A stretch of DNA of 64,000 bases from CAIYRG01 sp964494505 (GTDB lineage: Bacteria > Pseudomonadota > Alphaproteobacteria > Micropepsales > Micropepsaceae), in NCBI GenBank assembly GCA_964494505.1, contig CAZBRO010000017.1, positions 45,024 to 109,023 on the forward strand, read 5' to 3'. How positions within the stretch are numbered: position 1 is the stretch's first letter; every line of letters starts with the position of its first letter. The translations under genes and the position numbers were made by a program. Under the pieces are notes generated by a model. It made no database searches. It was not told where the DNA came from and saw nothing but the letters and a program-made list of their open reading frames with translations. Below, one piece after another: positions 1 through 8,350 of this stretch.

Positions 1-2125
1 GCAACGCGTCCGTCTGGACGCTCAGCGCATCGGCCATGCGGTTCACGCCTTTTGCCGCCGCCTTGCGAAGGCGCTGCACGGCTTTTTCCACCGGGGCGGT
101 TGCGCCTTGGGCAATGGCGCCAAGCAATGGCGCGAGCGCTCCGGCAGCCGCACTCCCCGCAGCAATCGGATCGGAATGAATGGAGAGCGCCTGTTGTAGA
201 TCATCGCGCACTTGCGATTGCGCGGAGATGAACTGATCGAAGCCCGCGGAAACATCGGCGCCGCTCGGCAGGTCGTCCGGCGACAGAAGCATGGGCAACA
301 GCGCCGCGCCGATGCGCGGATCGAGCAGCCCGGTCGCCAGCACCACGGTCGCGACGGTGAAATCGGGCAGCACCTGTTTGGCCTGAGCATTGGCTGCATC
401 GACCGCATCGCACACACTCTCGGCCGTGGCGAATGGCACGCGCGGCTGCAGGGTGAGTTCGGCTTCCAGCCGGGCCAGATGCGCCGTTGCGGCCGTGCCC
501 GCCACCACCGATTCCACGAGATTGGCGTGCGCCTGCCAAAGGCCGCGCAAATCGCGGCCGACCGCACCGATCTTATCGTCGAGCGACACGGTGACGGTGC
601 CGACCAGGGACGTTAGATCACCGATGCCGGTGGTGAAGAGATTGGGTTGCGCCGCGGGCTGCTGCACGGGGCCGGCGGACGGCGCGCCGATGGTCGAGAT
701 ATTGCCCTGGGTGAGGCCGTTCACTGCGCCGATGACGGAATTGAGCGCATCGGCCACAGGACCCAGACTCGCGGCGGTGTCGGCGGCTGCCTGTTGCACC
801 GACGCGGTCACGTTCCCGACCAGGTCGCGCAGCGGCGTCATCACCTGCTGTGCGACATTGCCGATGGCTTCGGGCAATTTGCTCGCGACATCCAGCGCGC
901 TGCGCGCGACATCGGCCGGAAGCGACGCGATCCGCTGCACCATGGTGCCGGCGGCGCTGCCCAAGGTCGCAGCCGAGGTTGCGCTTTCGCGCGCAATCGA
1001 CAATTCGGTCGCGTGAACCGTGTCGCGCAGCACGTTGGCGGCTTCCATCGCCGAGACATGGGTGACGATCTGGAGACCCGATCCGGTGCCGGGCGCGAAG
1101 ATGTCGAATTGCGGCCATTCCTTGCGCTGGGCCTGGGTGAGCTGGCTCGGGCTTTCGAGGCCGAGATAGCTCGCCTTGAATTCATCGCTAAGAGCGGGCC
1201 AGGAGGCGGCGTTGTGTCCGAAGATCGCCGCGCGTTCGCGAAGCGCATAGATCGACGGCGGATCGGCCGTCTGCATGAACGGCGCCACCGATCCCAACGG
1301 CGTGTCCCAGGCGACACGGGTGCGCGCGTTAGCATTGTCGGGCTCGACCCTGGTGAGCACACGCGCATCCCAGCGGTTCGAGGTTGAATCCTGTACAAAT
1401 TGCGGACCGACGAAGAGCAGCGTGTCGCCGGGCTTGAGCTGCGTCGAGGTGCCGGTAAGCCAGGTCTCCACCGCTCCGAACAGCGGCGGCCGGTCCTCGT
1501 CGGTAACCGCGCGCATCGCGTTCCATTGCGGCCGCGCGTCGGGCAGCACGTCGACAGTCTCGAACACCTGCGGCTTTTCGCCGGGCCCCGGCACGCTCTG
1601 GACCTTGAAGCCGATGTCGAGGGCGAGCGTCGAGGGAATGCCGGTGATGAAATTACCGGGTTCCGGGGAAAGATTGGGAGGCGGCGTAGGCGGCGTTTCC
1701 AGTGCGAAGGCGAGCCAGGTCTCCGCCGCGATGCCCGGACGCAAGCGGTAGCCGACGAGCTTGCCCATCTCCTGCAGCGAGACGCGTTCCTTGGCCGTGC
1801 GCAGATAGGATTCGTTGACGATGCGCTCCTGGTAAAAAGTGAGGACATCGGCCGAGCAGGCGAACGCATCCAGAAGACCGATGGTGAAATCGCCGTCGTC
1901 ACGCGTCCGCAGACCCGCCAGCGGCGCGAACTGCGAAGAGGACAGCCGCGCATGCAGGCTGGCGCGGAACTGGGCGTAATCGCCGATACGATAGGCGATG
2001 GACGACAAGCCGTCGCGATTGGTCACCCCTTGCGGGGTCGCGACATCGACGCCCTCGCAGCAGCCGCAGCAATTGTCGGGCGGCGCCGGAATGGTTGGCT
2101 TCAGGTTGGGAGTGGGTGCGTTCAT
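1..2125 (-). CDS. eCIS baseplate assembly protein (second large baseplate protein), 3' end cut by window edge
   Basis: This is a large structural protein expected in the baseplate wedge of a contractile injection system, in the position held by Afp12/gp7-like proteins. Only the first 708 residues are visible because the frame leaves the window at base 1 without a stop. The ATG at 2125 lies inside an ATGA shared with the stop of the preceding baseplate gene. The N-terminus is Cys-rich (NCCGCCEG at residues 18-25). Around residue 230 the segment LKPGDTLLFVGPQF matches a segment I recall as common in 'putative baseplate assembly protein' families. I translated the frame at both ends and in the middle and found no stop. 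The family call is firm; the exact Afp equivalence is inferred from gene order. Confidence 0.85.
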   Translation of the reverse strand, partial: MNAPTPNLKPTIPAPPDNCCGCCEGVDVATPQGVTNRDGLSSIAYRIGDYAQFRASLHARLSSSQFAPLAGLRTRDDGDFTIGLLDAFACSADVLTFYQERIVNESYLRTAKERVSLQEMGKLVGYRLRPGIAAETWLAFALETPPTPPPNLSPEPGNFITGIPSTLALDIGFKVQSVPGPGEKPQVFETVDVLPDARPQWNAMRAVTDEDRPPLFGAVETWLTGTSTQLKPGDTLLFVGPQFVQDSTSNRWDARVLTRVEPDNANARTRVAWDTPLGSVAPFMQTADPPSIYALRERAAIFGHNAASWPALSDEFKASYLGLESPSQLTQAQRKEWPQFDIFAPGTGSGLQIVTHVSAMEAANVLRDTVHATELSIARESATSAATLGSAAGTMVQRIASLPADVARSALDVASKLPEAIGNVAQQVMTPLRDLVGNVTASVQQAAADTAASLGPVADALNSVIGAVNGLTQGNISTIGAPSAGPVQQPAAQPNLFTTGIGDLTSLVGTVTVSLDDKIGAVGRDLRGLWQAHANLVESVVAGTAATAHLARLEAELTLQPRVPFATAESVCDAVDAANAQAKQVLPDFTVATVVLATGLLDPRIGAALLPMLLSPDDLPSGADVSAGFDQFISAQSQVRDDLQQALSIHSDPIAAGSAAAGALAPLLGAIAQGATAPVEKAVQRLRKAAAKGVNRMADALSVQTDAL

Positions 2126-4668
2126 TTTCCGCCTCCCGCGTCAATGACGATGCGGCCGCGCTCGCGGAAATTCGGATTGTTCGCGAGTTGGGCGATCTCA
2201 AGCGCTCCGATCGGGATTTCTCCATCCGCGAGCGAGGTCGAATTGGTGATCGAGAGCCGCTGGAAGGTATCGACCGTGACCGAGTCCACGCCTTCTACGG
2301 CCTGGGCAGCGGCGATGATCGGGCTCAGATAAACCGGCTGGCCGAAGGTGAAATTGTCGGGATGGAACAATCCGAGCCGCCCATCCGGCAGGACCGTGCT
2401 CGACAGCGCCTCTTCAACGGCCAAGAGCACGTCGCTGCGGAAATAGTCCGGCTTGACGCAGATGTGCAGTGCCACGTCGAGCGGCACGTAGCGAGGCGAA
2501 TTGATCTCGAGGTCGTAGCCCGCCATGCGGAAGCGCTCGAGATGACGGCGCAGACGCGCGGCGAACAGCGCATCGACTTCGCCGCCGCCGATGCGGTCGG
2601 GTGTCACGAAGACCGTGTACCAGCTTCCCGTCCAGCGGAACGTGGCAGCCGCCCGCTGCACGTCGGGGAGCCGTTCGGCGGCGGCTGCATAATCGGCCGC
2701 CGTCACCGCGCGCTCCTGCGTGCGGAACGCCTGCGGCGCGTCGCGGCGCGCGGCCTCGATGTCTTCCGGCTCCACGCCGCCCGCAGCGGCAATCGGGTTC
2801 GACAGCGCCGTGAACGTACCGTTCAAGACGCTGATGATATGCACGATGGATTCCGCGCCGACATTGCCGGCCGCGCCATTGCCGATGCGATAGGTCGCGA
2901 CGAATTCGGTGCCGGGATCGGGCCGCTTGCCGCGTTCGTCGTCGCCGAAACGCAACTGAGCGGTGGCATCGTTTTCGATCTCCACCACGAAATCGGCGGC
3001 GTCGGGCAAGCTCGCCATCAGATCGCGGCGCGGCGTCCAGGGTTCGGTGACGGCCCCAAGCGTGCCAAGCAGTTCGGCAATGCGCGGCGTCGCCGTGCGC
3101 GGATCGATGGAGAGGAGCGTGCTCGCGGGCCACCACAGATCGTCGGCGGTGATGGGCACCGCAAAGAGCGTGGCGATGTCGAAGCCATGCGTCAGGGGCG
3201 CTTGCGACAGAGCGGGGCGGAAGCGCGGCGGCACAACGATGGGCGCGGGCGCATCGCAGCAGTCGCTGGAGGCAATCGGCGCGACCGCCATCGTGGGATC
3301 GGGCACCGCGCCGAGCGGTTCGCCGGCAATCGTGCGTCCGTGGTCGGCGATGACGATATTGCCGAGCGCCACGCTGATTTCGAGACCTTCGCGCGCGGCA
3401 ACCGAGAGACAGAGCGGGAACGGCAACGCATCGGCCGCGTCCCACACGATTTCCGTCACGTCCACCGGACCATCGACCGGGGGATCGTTGAACAACTGAC
3501 CCGACGGATCGGTCGAGAGCGTGACGCCGGTCAGGCGCACCGCCCAGCGGTGGGAGTGGTCCGCGTCTTCAGGGACAAAGGTCGTCGGGCTGACGATCTC
3601 CTGGAAGACGAGGATGTCGCCCTTCTGCAGCGTATCGATGCGGCCCTTGAGCGTCGCGTTCGTCGCGCCCCGCAGCAGACAACATCCTTCATCGCCCCAG
3701 GTGTAGAAGGAGAGCCGGTTCAGGCTCTCGTCCAGCACTGCGTCCTGCGCCGTTTCAAACACCACCGCACCCGCGCTGATGGCATCGCGCAATTCCTGGC
3801 TTCCGGGCGTGACCACGACAGGAAGGTTCGGCATGGAGGTGAGCAATTGCGTGCCGCGAACCAGCGCGACATTCTGGCCGACGACATCGAAATGCACGAA
3901 GGCGCGCGCGTTGCAGCCTTCGTGCAGGAAATAATCCACCAGCCGCGCGTGGCGGCGCACCGAAACGCGCTGGCGGGCGGTCGCGAGATAGGCCTCGTTG
4001 GCGATGGCGTCCTGGCGGTAGGAGAGATTGTCCGCCGCATAGGCAATCAATTCGACCAGGGCGATGCCGAGATCGGCCGGCGAGCGTTCGGTCCAGCCCG
4101 GCACCAGGAGGCTCAGCCGGTCGAGCATCAGGCGGCGGAAGCCCTGATAATCCTTGGCCAGATAATCGATGGCAGGCGCGTTGCCCGGTTCCGGCGGACA
4201 GGGAGCCGATATCGCGCAATCGAAGTCGGTCGGGCATTCGACCTTGAACGAGAAATCGATGGACGACAGCTTCGGATCGAAGCCGGCCGGCGGATCGCCG
4301 GTGCCGGAATTGGCGACGATGGAGAATGTATAGTTCGAGAAATCGCCGGCCGTATCCGTACGCACCACCAGAGTGTGGGGAAGATCGTCCACCGTATCGA
4401 CGAGACCCGCTTCGGCTTGCGGCGGCAGCGCGTTTGCGGCTGCGCACCAGGTGATGCCGACAGTCTTGATGCGTTCGCCGCCGGTGATGCTGAGATTGTC
4501 GGGGTTCAGCGAGAAGCCCGGCCGCAGCAAGCGGATGAACAATGTCTGCTGACGCGGCGCACCGGGCGGTGAAGCAAGATCGAGCACTTCCAGGAACTCG
4601 ATCGCGTTCGCCGAACCGCTGACCTTCAGCACTTCCAGGCGGCGGAGTTCGCAGCAATGAAACTTCAT
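2122..4668 (-). CDS. eCIS baseplate assembly protein J-like (Afp11/gp6-like)
   Basis: This 848-residue protein is predicted to form the baseplate wedge around the spike complex. Near residue 210 it has LVELIAYAADNLSYRQDA, the most conserved stretch of baseplate J-like injection-system proteins. The C-terminal third carries DLEINSPRYVPLDV and ends in a DGEIPIGALEIAQL segment, also usual for the family. It overlaps the gp25-like gene by ATGA at its start and the second baseplate gene by ATGA at its end, so translation is probably coupled through all three. A long antisense frame covers the same DNA, but its Arg/His-rich composition marks it as a codon-bias shadow. Confidence 0.92.
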   Translation of the reverse strand: MKFHCCELRRLEVLKVSGSANAIEFLEVLDLASPPGAPRQQTLFIRLLRPGFSLNPDNLSITGGERIKTVGITWCAAANALPPQAEAGLVDTVDDLPHTLVVRTDTAGDFSNYTFSIVANSGTGDPPAGFDPKLSSIDFSFKVECPTDFDCAISAPCPPEPGNAPAIDYLAKDYQGFRRLMLDRLSLLVPGWTERSPADLGIALVELIAYAADNLSYRQDAIANEAYLATARQRVSVRRHARLVDYFLHEGCNARAFVHFDVVGQNVALVRGTQLLTSMPNLPVVVTPGSQELRDAISAGAVVFETAQDAVLDESLNRLSFYTWGDEGCCLLRGATNATLKGRIDTLQKGDILVFQEIVSPTTFVPEDADHSHRWAVRLTGVTLSTDPSGQLFNDPPVDGPVDVTEIVWDAADALPFPLCLSVAAREGLEISVALGNIVIADHGRTIAGEPLGAVPDPTMAVAPIASSDCCDAPAPIVVPPRFRPALSQAPLTHGFDIATLFAVPITADDLWWPASTLLSIDPRTATPRIAELLGTLGAVTEPWTPRRDLMASLPDAADFVVEIENDATAQLRFGDDERGKRPDPGTEFVATYRIGNGAAGNVGAESIVHIISVLNGTFTALSNPIAAAGGVEPEDIEAARRDAPQAFRTQERAVTAADYAAAAERLPDVQRAAATFRWTGSWYTVFVTPDRIGGGEVDALFAARLRRHLERFRMAGYDLEINSPRYVPLDVALHICVKPDYFRSDVLLAVEEALSSTVLPDGRLGLFHPDNFTFGQPVYLSPIIAAAQAVEGVDSVTVDTFQRLSITNSTSLADGEIPIGALEIAQLANNPNFRERGRIVIDAGGGK

Positions 4669-5033
4669 GCTGTCCCTCCCGGTGCGGTGAATGTGGCGGT
4701 TTGCGCCGTCCGGTCGGCGAGCACGATGTAATTCACCGTCACGCGCAAAGCGGAATCGTCGTTTTCGACATCGACGTCGCGAACGGCAATGAGATGGGAG
4801 AGATATAGCTGCAGCGCCGCCTGCACGAGCATCTGCGTGGTCGCGGCCAGCGCCACGCTGTTGGGCTCGAACACCAGCGCGAGCAATCCCGTGCCGAAAT
4901 CGGGACGCATCACGCGCTCGCCGGGCGCGGTGAACAGCACCTGCTCGATCAGGTCGCGGATGTGGTCGTCGCGCGTGGTCGTAGCGGTCCGGCCGGAGCC
5001 ATCGAAGCGATAAGGAAAGTCGAGATCGCTCAT
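4665..5033 (-). CDS. gp25/GPW-like baseplate protein (Afp9-like)
   Basis: This 122-residue protein belongs to the GPW/gp25 family, the wedge subunit that nucleates sheath assembly in phage tails, type VI and eCIS machines. The segment RVMRPDFGTGLLALVFEP is the family signature, preceded by the usual helix (HIRDLIEQVLFTAPGE). Length is normal for the family. It begins 11 nt after the PAAR-like gene ends, and its TGA overlaps the ATG of the large baseplate gene. The complete sheath-tube-spike set around it supports eCIS membership. Confidence 0.93.
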   Translation of the reverse strand: MSDLDFPYRFDGSGRTATTTRDDHIRDLIEQVLFTAPGERVMRPDFGTGLLALVFEPNSVALAATTQMLVQAALQLYLSHLIAVRDVDVENDDSALRVTVNYIVLADRTAQTATFTAPGGTA

Positions 5034-5043
5034 CGTGGCCTCG

Positions 5044-5358
5044 TCACAGTGCCTGGACGCGCACTTGCGCGGAGATGGGAAGCATGGGCGTGCCGGGGGC
5101 GACGCAGACGGACTGACTTGCCATGGTCACGACCGGCGAGCCGCCCGCCATCACGCGCGCAGCACCCACCACCCATTGGCCGGTGACGCAGGGGGGATTG
5201 GGCGTGCCCGTCAGCGCGCAGCCGGCAATCGCGTAGGGGCTCAGGATCGTCACCGCCGGCTGGCCGGACAGCGTCACGCGCGGGAACGGGGCGGTCGGAA
5301 TGGCCTGGCCCGCATGGGAGCAGAGAACCTGTGCGCCGAGATGAAGAATGGGTGGCAT
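5044..5358 (-). CDS. PAAR-like spike tip protein (Afp10-like)
   Basis: This 104-residue protein is probably the sharpened tip mounted on the spike. It is Gly/Pro/Val-rich, with short beta-repeat segments such as GQPAVTILSPYAIAGC and GGSPVVTMASQSVCVAPGTP, the pattern of PAAR-like eCIS proteins. Three Cys (in AGC, NPPC and SVC) plus His residues could bind a metal, but I cannot assign ligands. The chosen ATG has AGGAG seven bases upstream. A longer overlapping frame starting at 5362 uses the same ribosome-binding site but reads as Arg-rich nonsense. It sits between spike and gp25, the standard eCIS order. Confidence 0.82.
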   Translation of the reverse strand: MPPILHLGAQVLCSHAGQAIPTAPFPRVTLSGQPAVTILSPYAIAGCALTGTPNPPCVTGQWVVGAARVMAGGSPVVTMASQSVCVAPGTPMLPISAQVRVQAL

Positions 5359-5368
5359 CCATGGGCTC

Positions 5369-5881
5369 CTAGATCACCGTCAGCGCGCCGGCATTCACAT
5401 CGACCGTCGGACCCAGCATGCTGATCACCGCGCCTTTGCCGTTCGAAAGAACGATGCCCGTGTCACTGACCGAGATCGTTGCCCCCGTTGCCGTCTGGAT
5501 CAGGATGCCGCCGGTCGGCCCCGGCACGTCGCTGATGACGATGCCGTTCTTCAGGGGCGTCTGGATCGTGAGCCCCGGAACCCCGGGCGGCACCGCATGC
5601 GCGAGCACCGGCACTTCAGCGGCGGAGCCCCAATAGCCACCCACCCAGATCGGATAATCCTGATCGCCGCGTTCGAATTCGACCCACACGCCGGAGCCCG
5701 GAATGGGAACCGTGAACACACCGGTGTTGATTCCCGCAACCGGCATGCACGGCATCGCCCAGGTGGAGGGAACGAAGCCCGCCACGTCAGGCACCATCAC
5801 CTGGATGCGCCCGATCTGCAGCGGGTCGACATTGTTGACCACGGTCCCGCGATATTTTCCGAACAGCGGTGCGGTCGTCAT
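5369..5881 (-). CDS. gpV/VgrG-like spike protein (Afp8-like C-terminal spike)
   Basis: This 170-residue spike protein has an OB-fold-like N-terminus (GKYRGTVVNNVDPLQIGRIQ, typical of gpV/gp5 spikes) with WVEFERGDQDYPIWVGGYWG downstream. It ends in a beta-helix-like tail with repeats such as GATISVSDTGIVLSNG. The start was set at the ATG at 5881, which overlaps the hub gene stop as ATGA. The same frame stays open upstream to 6400 but has no family sequence there. The protein is expected to sit on the hub and carry the PAAR-like tip. The separate hub (gpD) and spike (gpV) genes mean this is not a single fused VgrG. Confidence 0.9.
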   Translation of the reverse strand: MTTAPLFGKYRGTVVNNVDPLQIGRIQVMVPDVAGFVPSTWAMPCMPVAGINTGVFTVPIPGSGVWVEFERGDQDYPIWVGGYWGSAAEVPVLAHAVPPGVPGLTIQTPLKNGIVISDVPGPTGGILIQTATGATISVSDTGIVLSNGKGAVISMLGPTVDVNAGALTVI

Positions 5882-7002
5882 GTCGGCACCGTCGGGAAGG
5901 TCGAGACGAGCGCGTTGCGCGCGAGCGAAAAGCTCTGCTTGTACGAGCCGCGCTCGATCTCGTGGGTGACGCTCTTCACGTAATAGAGGCCATCGAAGGG
6001 AAGGCCCGCGCCGCGCACGCCGACGAGCGAACGCGATTTCAAGAGGCGCCCATATTTGGCGACGTCGAGCCGTCCCCTGCCGAACACCGAATCGCTGTGC
6101 TGACCGGCATAGGCCAGACCCGCCATCAGCGCTTCGGGCGCAGAGAGATGAGCAGTGTCGTCGAGCTTTTCGATCTTGGGGGGCAGCGGCGGAACCAGCC
6201 CGAGCGGCGGATTGAGCGGCGTGACATCGGGAATGGGAACGCCGATGGGAGCCTTGCTGATCGGCTCCTGGAAGAAGACGATGGGGATGGTCTTCTTCTC
6301 CTTGTCGAAATTGAAGGAGAGCTGCTCGACGTTGCTCTGCGCGTCCATGTTGGTGGTCAGCGCAGGCTGAGGATCGCCGACCCGGATCTCGGGCCCCCAA
6401 TAGGCTTTCGATGTGCCGGGCGCGGGTCCCGGTTCGAGATAGAACACGTAGCCCGCGTCATGGGCCAATTTCATCACATAGGCGTAGTCGGTGCCGCGCT
6501 GCTGCGGAATCTGCTGCACGGGGATGGGCGGAATATCGAGGATGCTCGGGATCACCATCGGGATCACGCCGAGGGCGGCATATTTCGCCAGCACCAGCAG
6601 CACCCGCGCCGAAGGCGGCATCGCCGGAAAAGGAAGCCCCGGAATCTCGATGATGTCCATCAGCGCGGAAAGATCCTTGCCTTTCACGACCAGTTTGCCG
6701 ACGCCGCCCTCGCCCGGCTGCATTTCAACATTGGTGGTGACGCCGTCGATGATCGATTGCGCGCTTCCGTTGATGGTGACGACCAGAACAACGCGCATCA
6801 GCGGCAGGCTGCCCCCGCCGGTCAGCAGGAACAGCGTGCGTAAGGGGGAGCGGATCGGCAACTCGAAGACCAGCTCGAATCCGCTTTGTGTGTCGCCCGA
6901 TCCGTTCTCGACTTTCACGTTCACCAGCGCGTCCACGACTTCGCGCGGCGCCGGGATGGGGACCGGACCGATACGAAGCGAGAGCAGGACGCTGTTCTTC
7001 AT
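5878..7002 (-). CDS. Phage late control gene D (gpD)-like baseplate hub protein
   Basis: This 374-residue protein resembles the gpD/late control D hub that joins tube and spike. Supporting segments are the N-terminal VNVKVENGSGDTQSGFELVF, the hub core RGTDYAYVMKLAHDAGYVFY and the C-terminal LYYVKSVTHEIERGSYKQSF, which are standard in eCIS hub proteins. A proline-rich loop in the middle (about residues 270-295) is unusually long and may be surface exposed. Its stop overlaps the spike start by ATGA, and it starts 15 nt after the LysM-like gene. Family call is strong. Confidence 0.9.
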   Translation of the reverse strand: MKNSVLLSLRIGPVPIPAPREVVDALVNVKVENGSGDTQSGFELVFELPIRSPLRTLFLLTGGGSLPLMRVVLVVTINGSAQSIIDGVTTNVEMQPGEGGVGKLVVKGKDLSALMDIIEIPGLPFPAMPPSARVLLVLAKYAALGVIPMVIPSILDIPPIPVQQIPQQRGTDYAYVMKLAHDAGYVFYLEPGPAPGTSKAYWGPEIRVGDPQPALTTNMDAQSNVEQLSFNFDKEKKTIPIVFFQEPISKAPIGVPIPDVTPLNPPLGLVPPLPPKIEKLDDTAHLSAPEALMAGLAYAGQHSDSVFGRGRLDVAKYGRLLKSRSLVGVRGAGLPFDGLYYVKSVTHEIERGSYKQSFSLARNALVSTFPTVPT

Positions 7003-7017
7003 GATTGCGCTTTCAGC

Positions 7018-7383
7018 TCATGTCCCCGGCGGAAACGGAATCTCGATCCGCGCGCCCAGCGTGTCGGTGAGCGCAAAGGGATCGGTGACCGCGTTGCCGT
7101 CGGCAATGCGCCAATAGAGCTCCGGGTCGGCATAGGCTTGGGCCGCGAGTCCGTCCGGCCGCTCGCCGCTCTTGACGATGTGCTCACCCGAAATCGGGAT
7201 GTCGCGCATCTGCGGGATGAAGCGGCGCAGGAGATAGACCACGCCCGGATCGGATGCATCGCGCACATAGCGGCCGAGGGGCACGCCGGCATAGCGGCTG
7301 TTGGGGCCAAACGGGCTAGAGGGAATGGCGCCCGCGTTTATCAGCAATTGCACAGGGTCGGTGGTCGTGGTGGCCATTCTCAT
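7018..7383 (-). CDS. LysM-like eCIS tail/baseplate protein (Afp7-region adaptor)
   Basis: This is a small protein of about 120 residues. The segment ELYWRIADGNAV followed by ARIEIPFPPG is the pattern of LysM-like tail proteins found between tube adaptor and hub in eCIS and phage baseplates. The middle (VVYLLRRFIPQ) resembles the N-terminal half of such proteins. Either ATG at 7383 or ATG at 7377 could start translation; I kept the first. It is predicted to be an inner baseplate part, not a cell-wall hydrolase, since no catalytic domain is attached. Confidence 0.8.
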   Translation of the reverse strand: MRMATTTTDPVQLLINAGAIPSSPFGPNSRYAGVPLGRYVRDASDPGVVYLLRRFIPQMRDIPISGEHIVKSGERPDGLAAQAYADPELYWRIADGNAVTDPFALTDTLGARIEIPFPPGT

Positions 7384-7390
7384 GCGTCCA

Positions 7391-8053
7391 TCATGGGATG
7401 TTGGTGATGCCGAGCGGGGCGAAGGAAGCGCTGCCGGCTTTGGCAGCCAGTGCCTCGCGATTGCGCAAATAACTCAGGAAGATCGTGCCGCCTCTGTGCG
7501 TGAAGCCGAGGTCGTCGGTGCTCATCACGCGCAAGCCCAGGCTGACCTTGGCGCGGATGGGATTGAGCACGGGATCGAACGCCTCTTCGGTGATGGAGAA
7601 TTCCGTCACCCGGACCGGCACGACGCGATTCTTGCTCCAGACGAAAATCACCAGCGGCGCTTCGGGCGGAATGATCTCCAGCGTGCCGTTTTCGGTTTGC
7701 TGGGCGACGTTCAGGATTTCGTCTACGGACGGATTGACCAGCGATTCCAAAATCGCGAGCTGCGGCCCGATTCCGAATTGCACTGCATTGGCGTTGCTAT
7801 CGGGAAATTCGAGCTGATCGGTGGCATCGATTTCCGCGTCGAGCTTGATCGATTCGATGGCAGGCCCTTTCAGGCGGAAAGGCTGCGCGCGTTCCCCGCC
7901 GCCATCCCCGCCCACGCCCTGCACCTGATAGCTGCGGGTCAGCGAGTCGGGATTGTATTGCAGCGCGATGGTGCGCTGCACCGCGCCGCCGCCGGGCGCC
8001 AGAACCACGAGGCCGCCTTTCAGGAGCCGGGGCGAAGCGCTGAAACCGCTCAT
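7391..8053 (-). CDS. Contractile injection system tube-baseplate adaptor (CIS_tube, Afp7 N-terminal-like)
   Basis: This 220-residue protein matches the 'contractile injection system tube protein' family. Early on it has IALQYNPDSLTRSYQV, then LKGPAIESIKLDAEIDATDQ, and later APLVIFVWSKNRVVPVRVTE, all hallmark stretches. These proteins connect the inner tube to the baseplate hub. In many systems a LysM domain is fused to the C-terminus; here that domain is a separate gene immediately downstream (8 nt gap). The start ATG overlaps the end of a 26-codon mini-ORF by ATGA. Confidence 0.88.
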   Translation of the reverse strand: MSGFSASPRLLKGGLVVLAPGGGAVQRTIALQYNPDSLTRSYQVQGVGGDGGGERAQPFRLKGPAIESIKLDAEIDATDQLEFPDSNANAVQFGIGPQLAILESLVNPSVDEILNVAQQTENGTLEIIPPEAPLVIFVWSKNRVVPVRVTEFSITEEAFDPVLNPIRAKVSLGLRVMSTDDLGFTHRGGTIFLSYLRNREALAAKAGSASFAPLGITNIP

Positions 8054-8130
8054 GGATTGCCTCTTGCATCGACAGCACCCGACGCAAGCGCGTCAATGCC
8101 GGGTTTGACCGCAAGCGTGCGCTCAGTCAT
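8050..8130 (-). CDS. Possible 26-residue mini-ORF linking two eCIS genes
   Basis: The ATG at 8130 opens a 26-codon frame (begins MTERTLAVKPGIDAL) that ends in TGA at 8050. Its start lies inside the last codons of the 75-residue gene and its stop overlaps the ATG of the adaptor gene by ATGA. It therefore fills exactly the only gap in this part of a tightly overlapped operon. It may be a real micropeptide or merely a translational bridge. I recognise no family, and no length conservation can be checked here. Confidence 0.4.
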   Translation of the reverse strand: MTERTLAVKPGIDALASGAVDARGNP

Positions 8131-8350
8131 GCCGGCCTCCGCTCTGCTTCGCGCCGTTATTGATGTTCATTGCACCAAGCCGTTCGCCGATGCCTCCCGC
8201 AACCGCGCGCGCGAGCGGACCGGATTGCGTTTGCCCGCTCTGAAGCTGCGAGCGAATGGCGCTTGCCAGCACGTCCGGCGACATGCCGTCCGGCATCGGC
8301 TCGTCCAGCACCAGCTTCTTGATGTGGAGATGGACCGCGTTCGGCTTCAT
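8123..8350 (-). CDS. Small eCIS protein, 75 residues (DUF5908-like position)
   Basis: This short protein begins MKPNAVHLHIKKLVLDEP. The pattern of a beta strand followed by a Leu-Val-Leu-Asp turn and a helix (SPDVLASAIRSQLQ) is common in small proteins encoded next to the ATPase in eCIS loci. DUF5908 is one such family, but I cannot confirm membership. The ATG at 8350 overlaps the ATPase stop as ATGA, which decides the start; another frame in the same place (8157-8357) is Arg/His-rich and rejected. The C-terminal part is Gln/Gly-rich and probably disordered. Function unknown. Confidence 0.7.
   Translation of the reverse strand: MKPNAVHLHIKKLVLDEPMPDGMSPDVLASAIRSQLQSGQTQSGPLARAVAGGIGERLGAMNINNGAKQSGGRHD

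Noticed and set aside
2095..4572. Plus-strand 825-residue frame antisense to the first large baseplate gene
   Set aside because: Arg/His/Gly-rich text with no family motif; it mirrors the codon bias of a well supported baseplate gene on the other strand.
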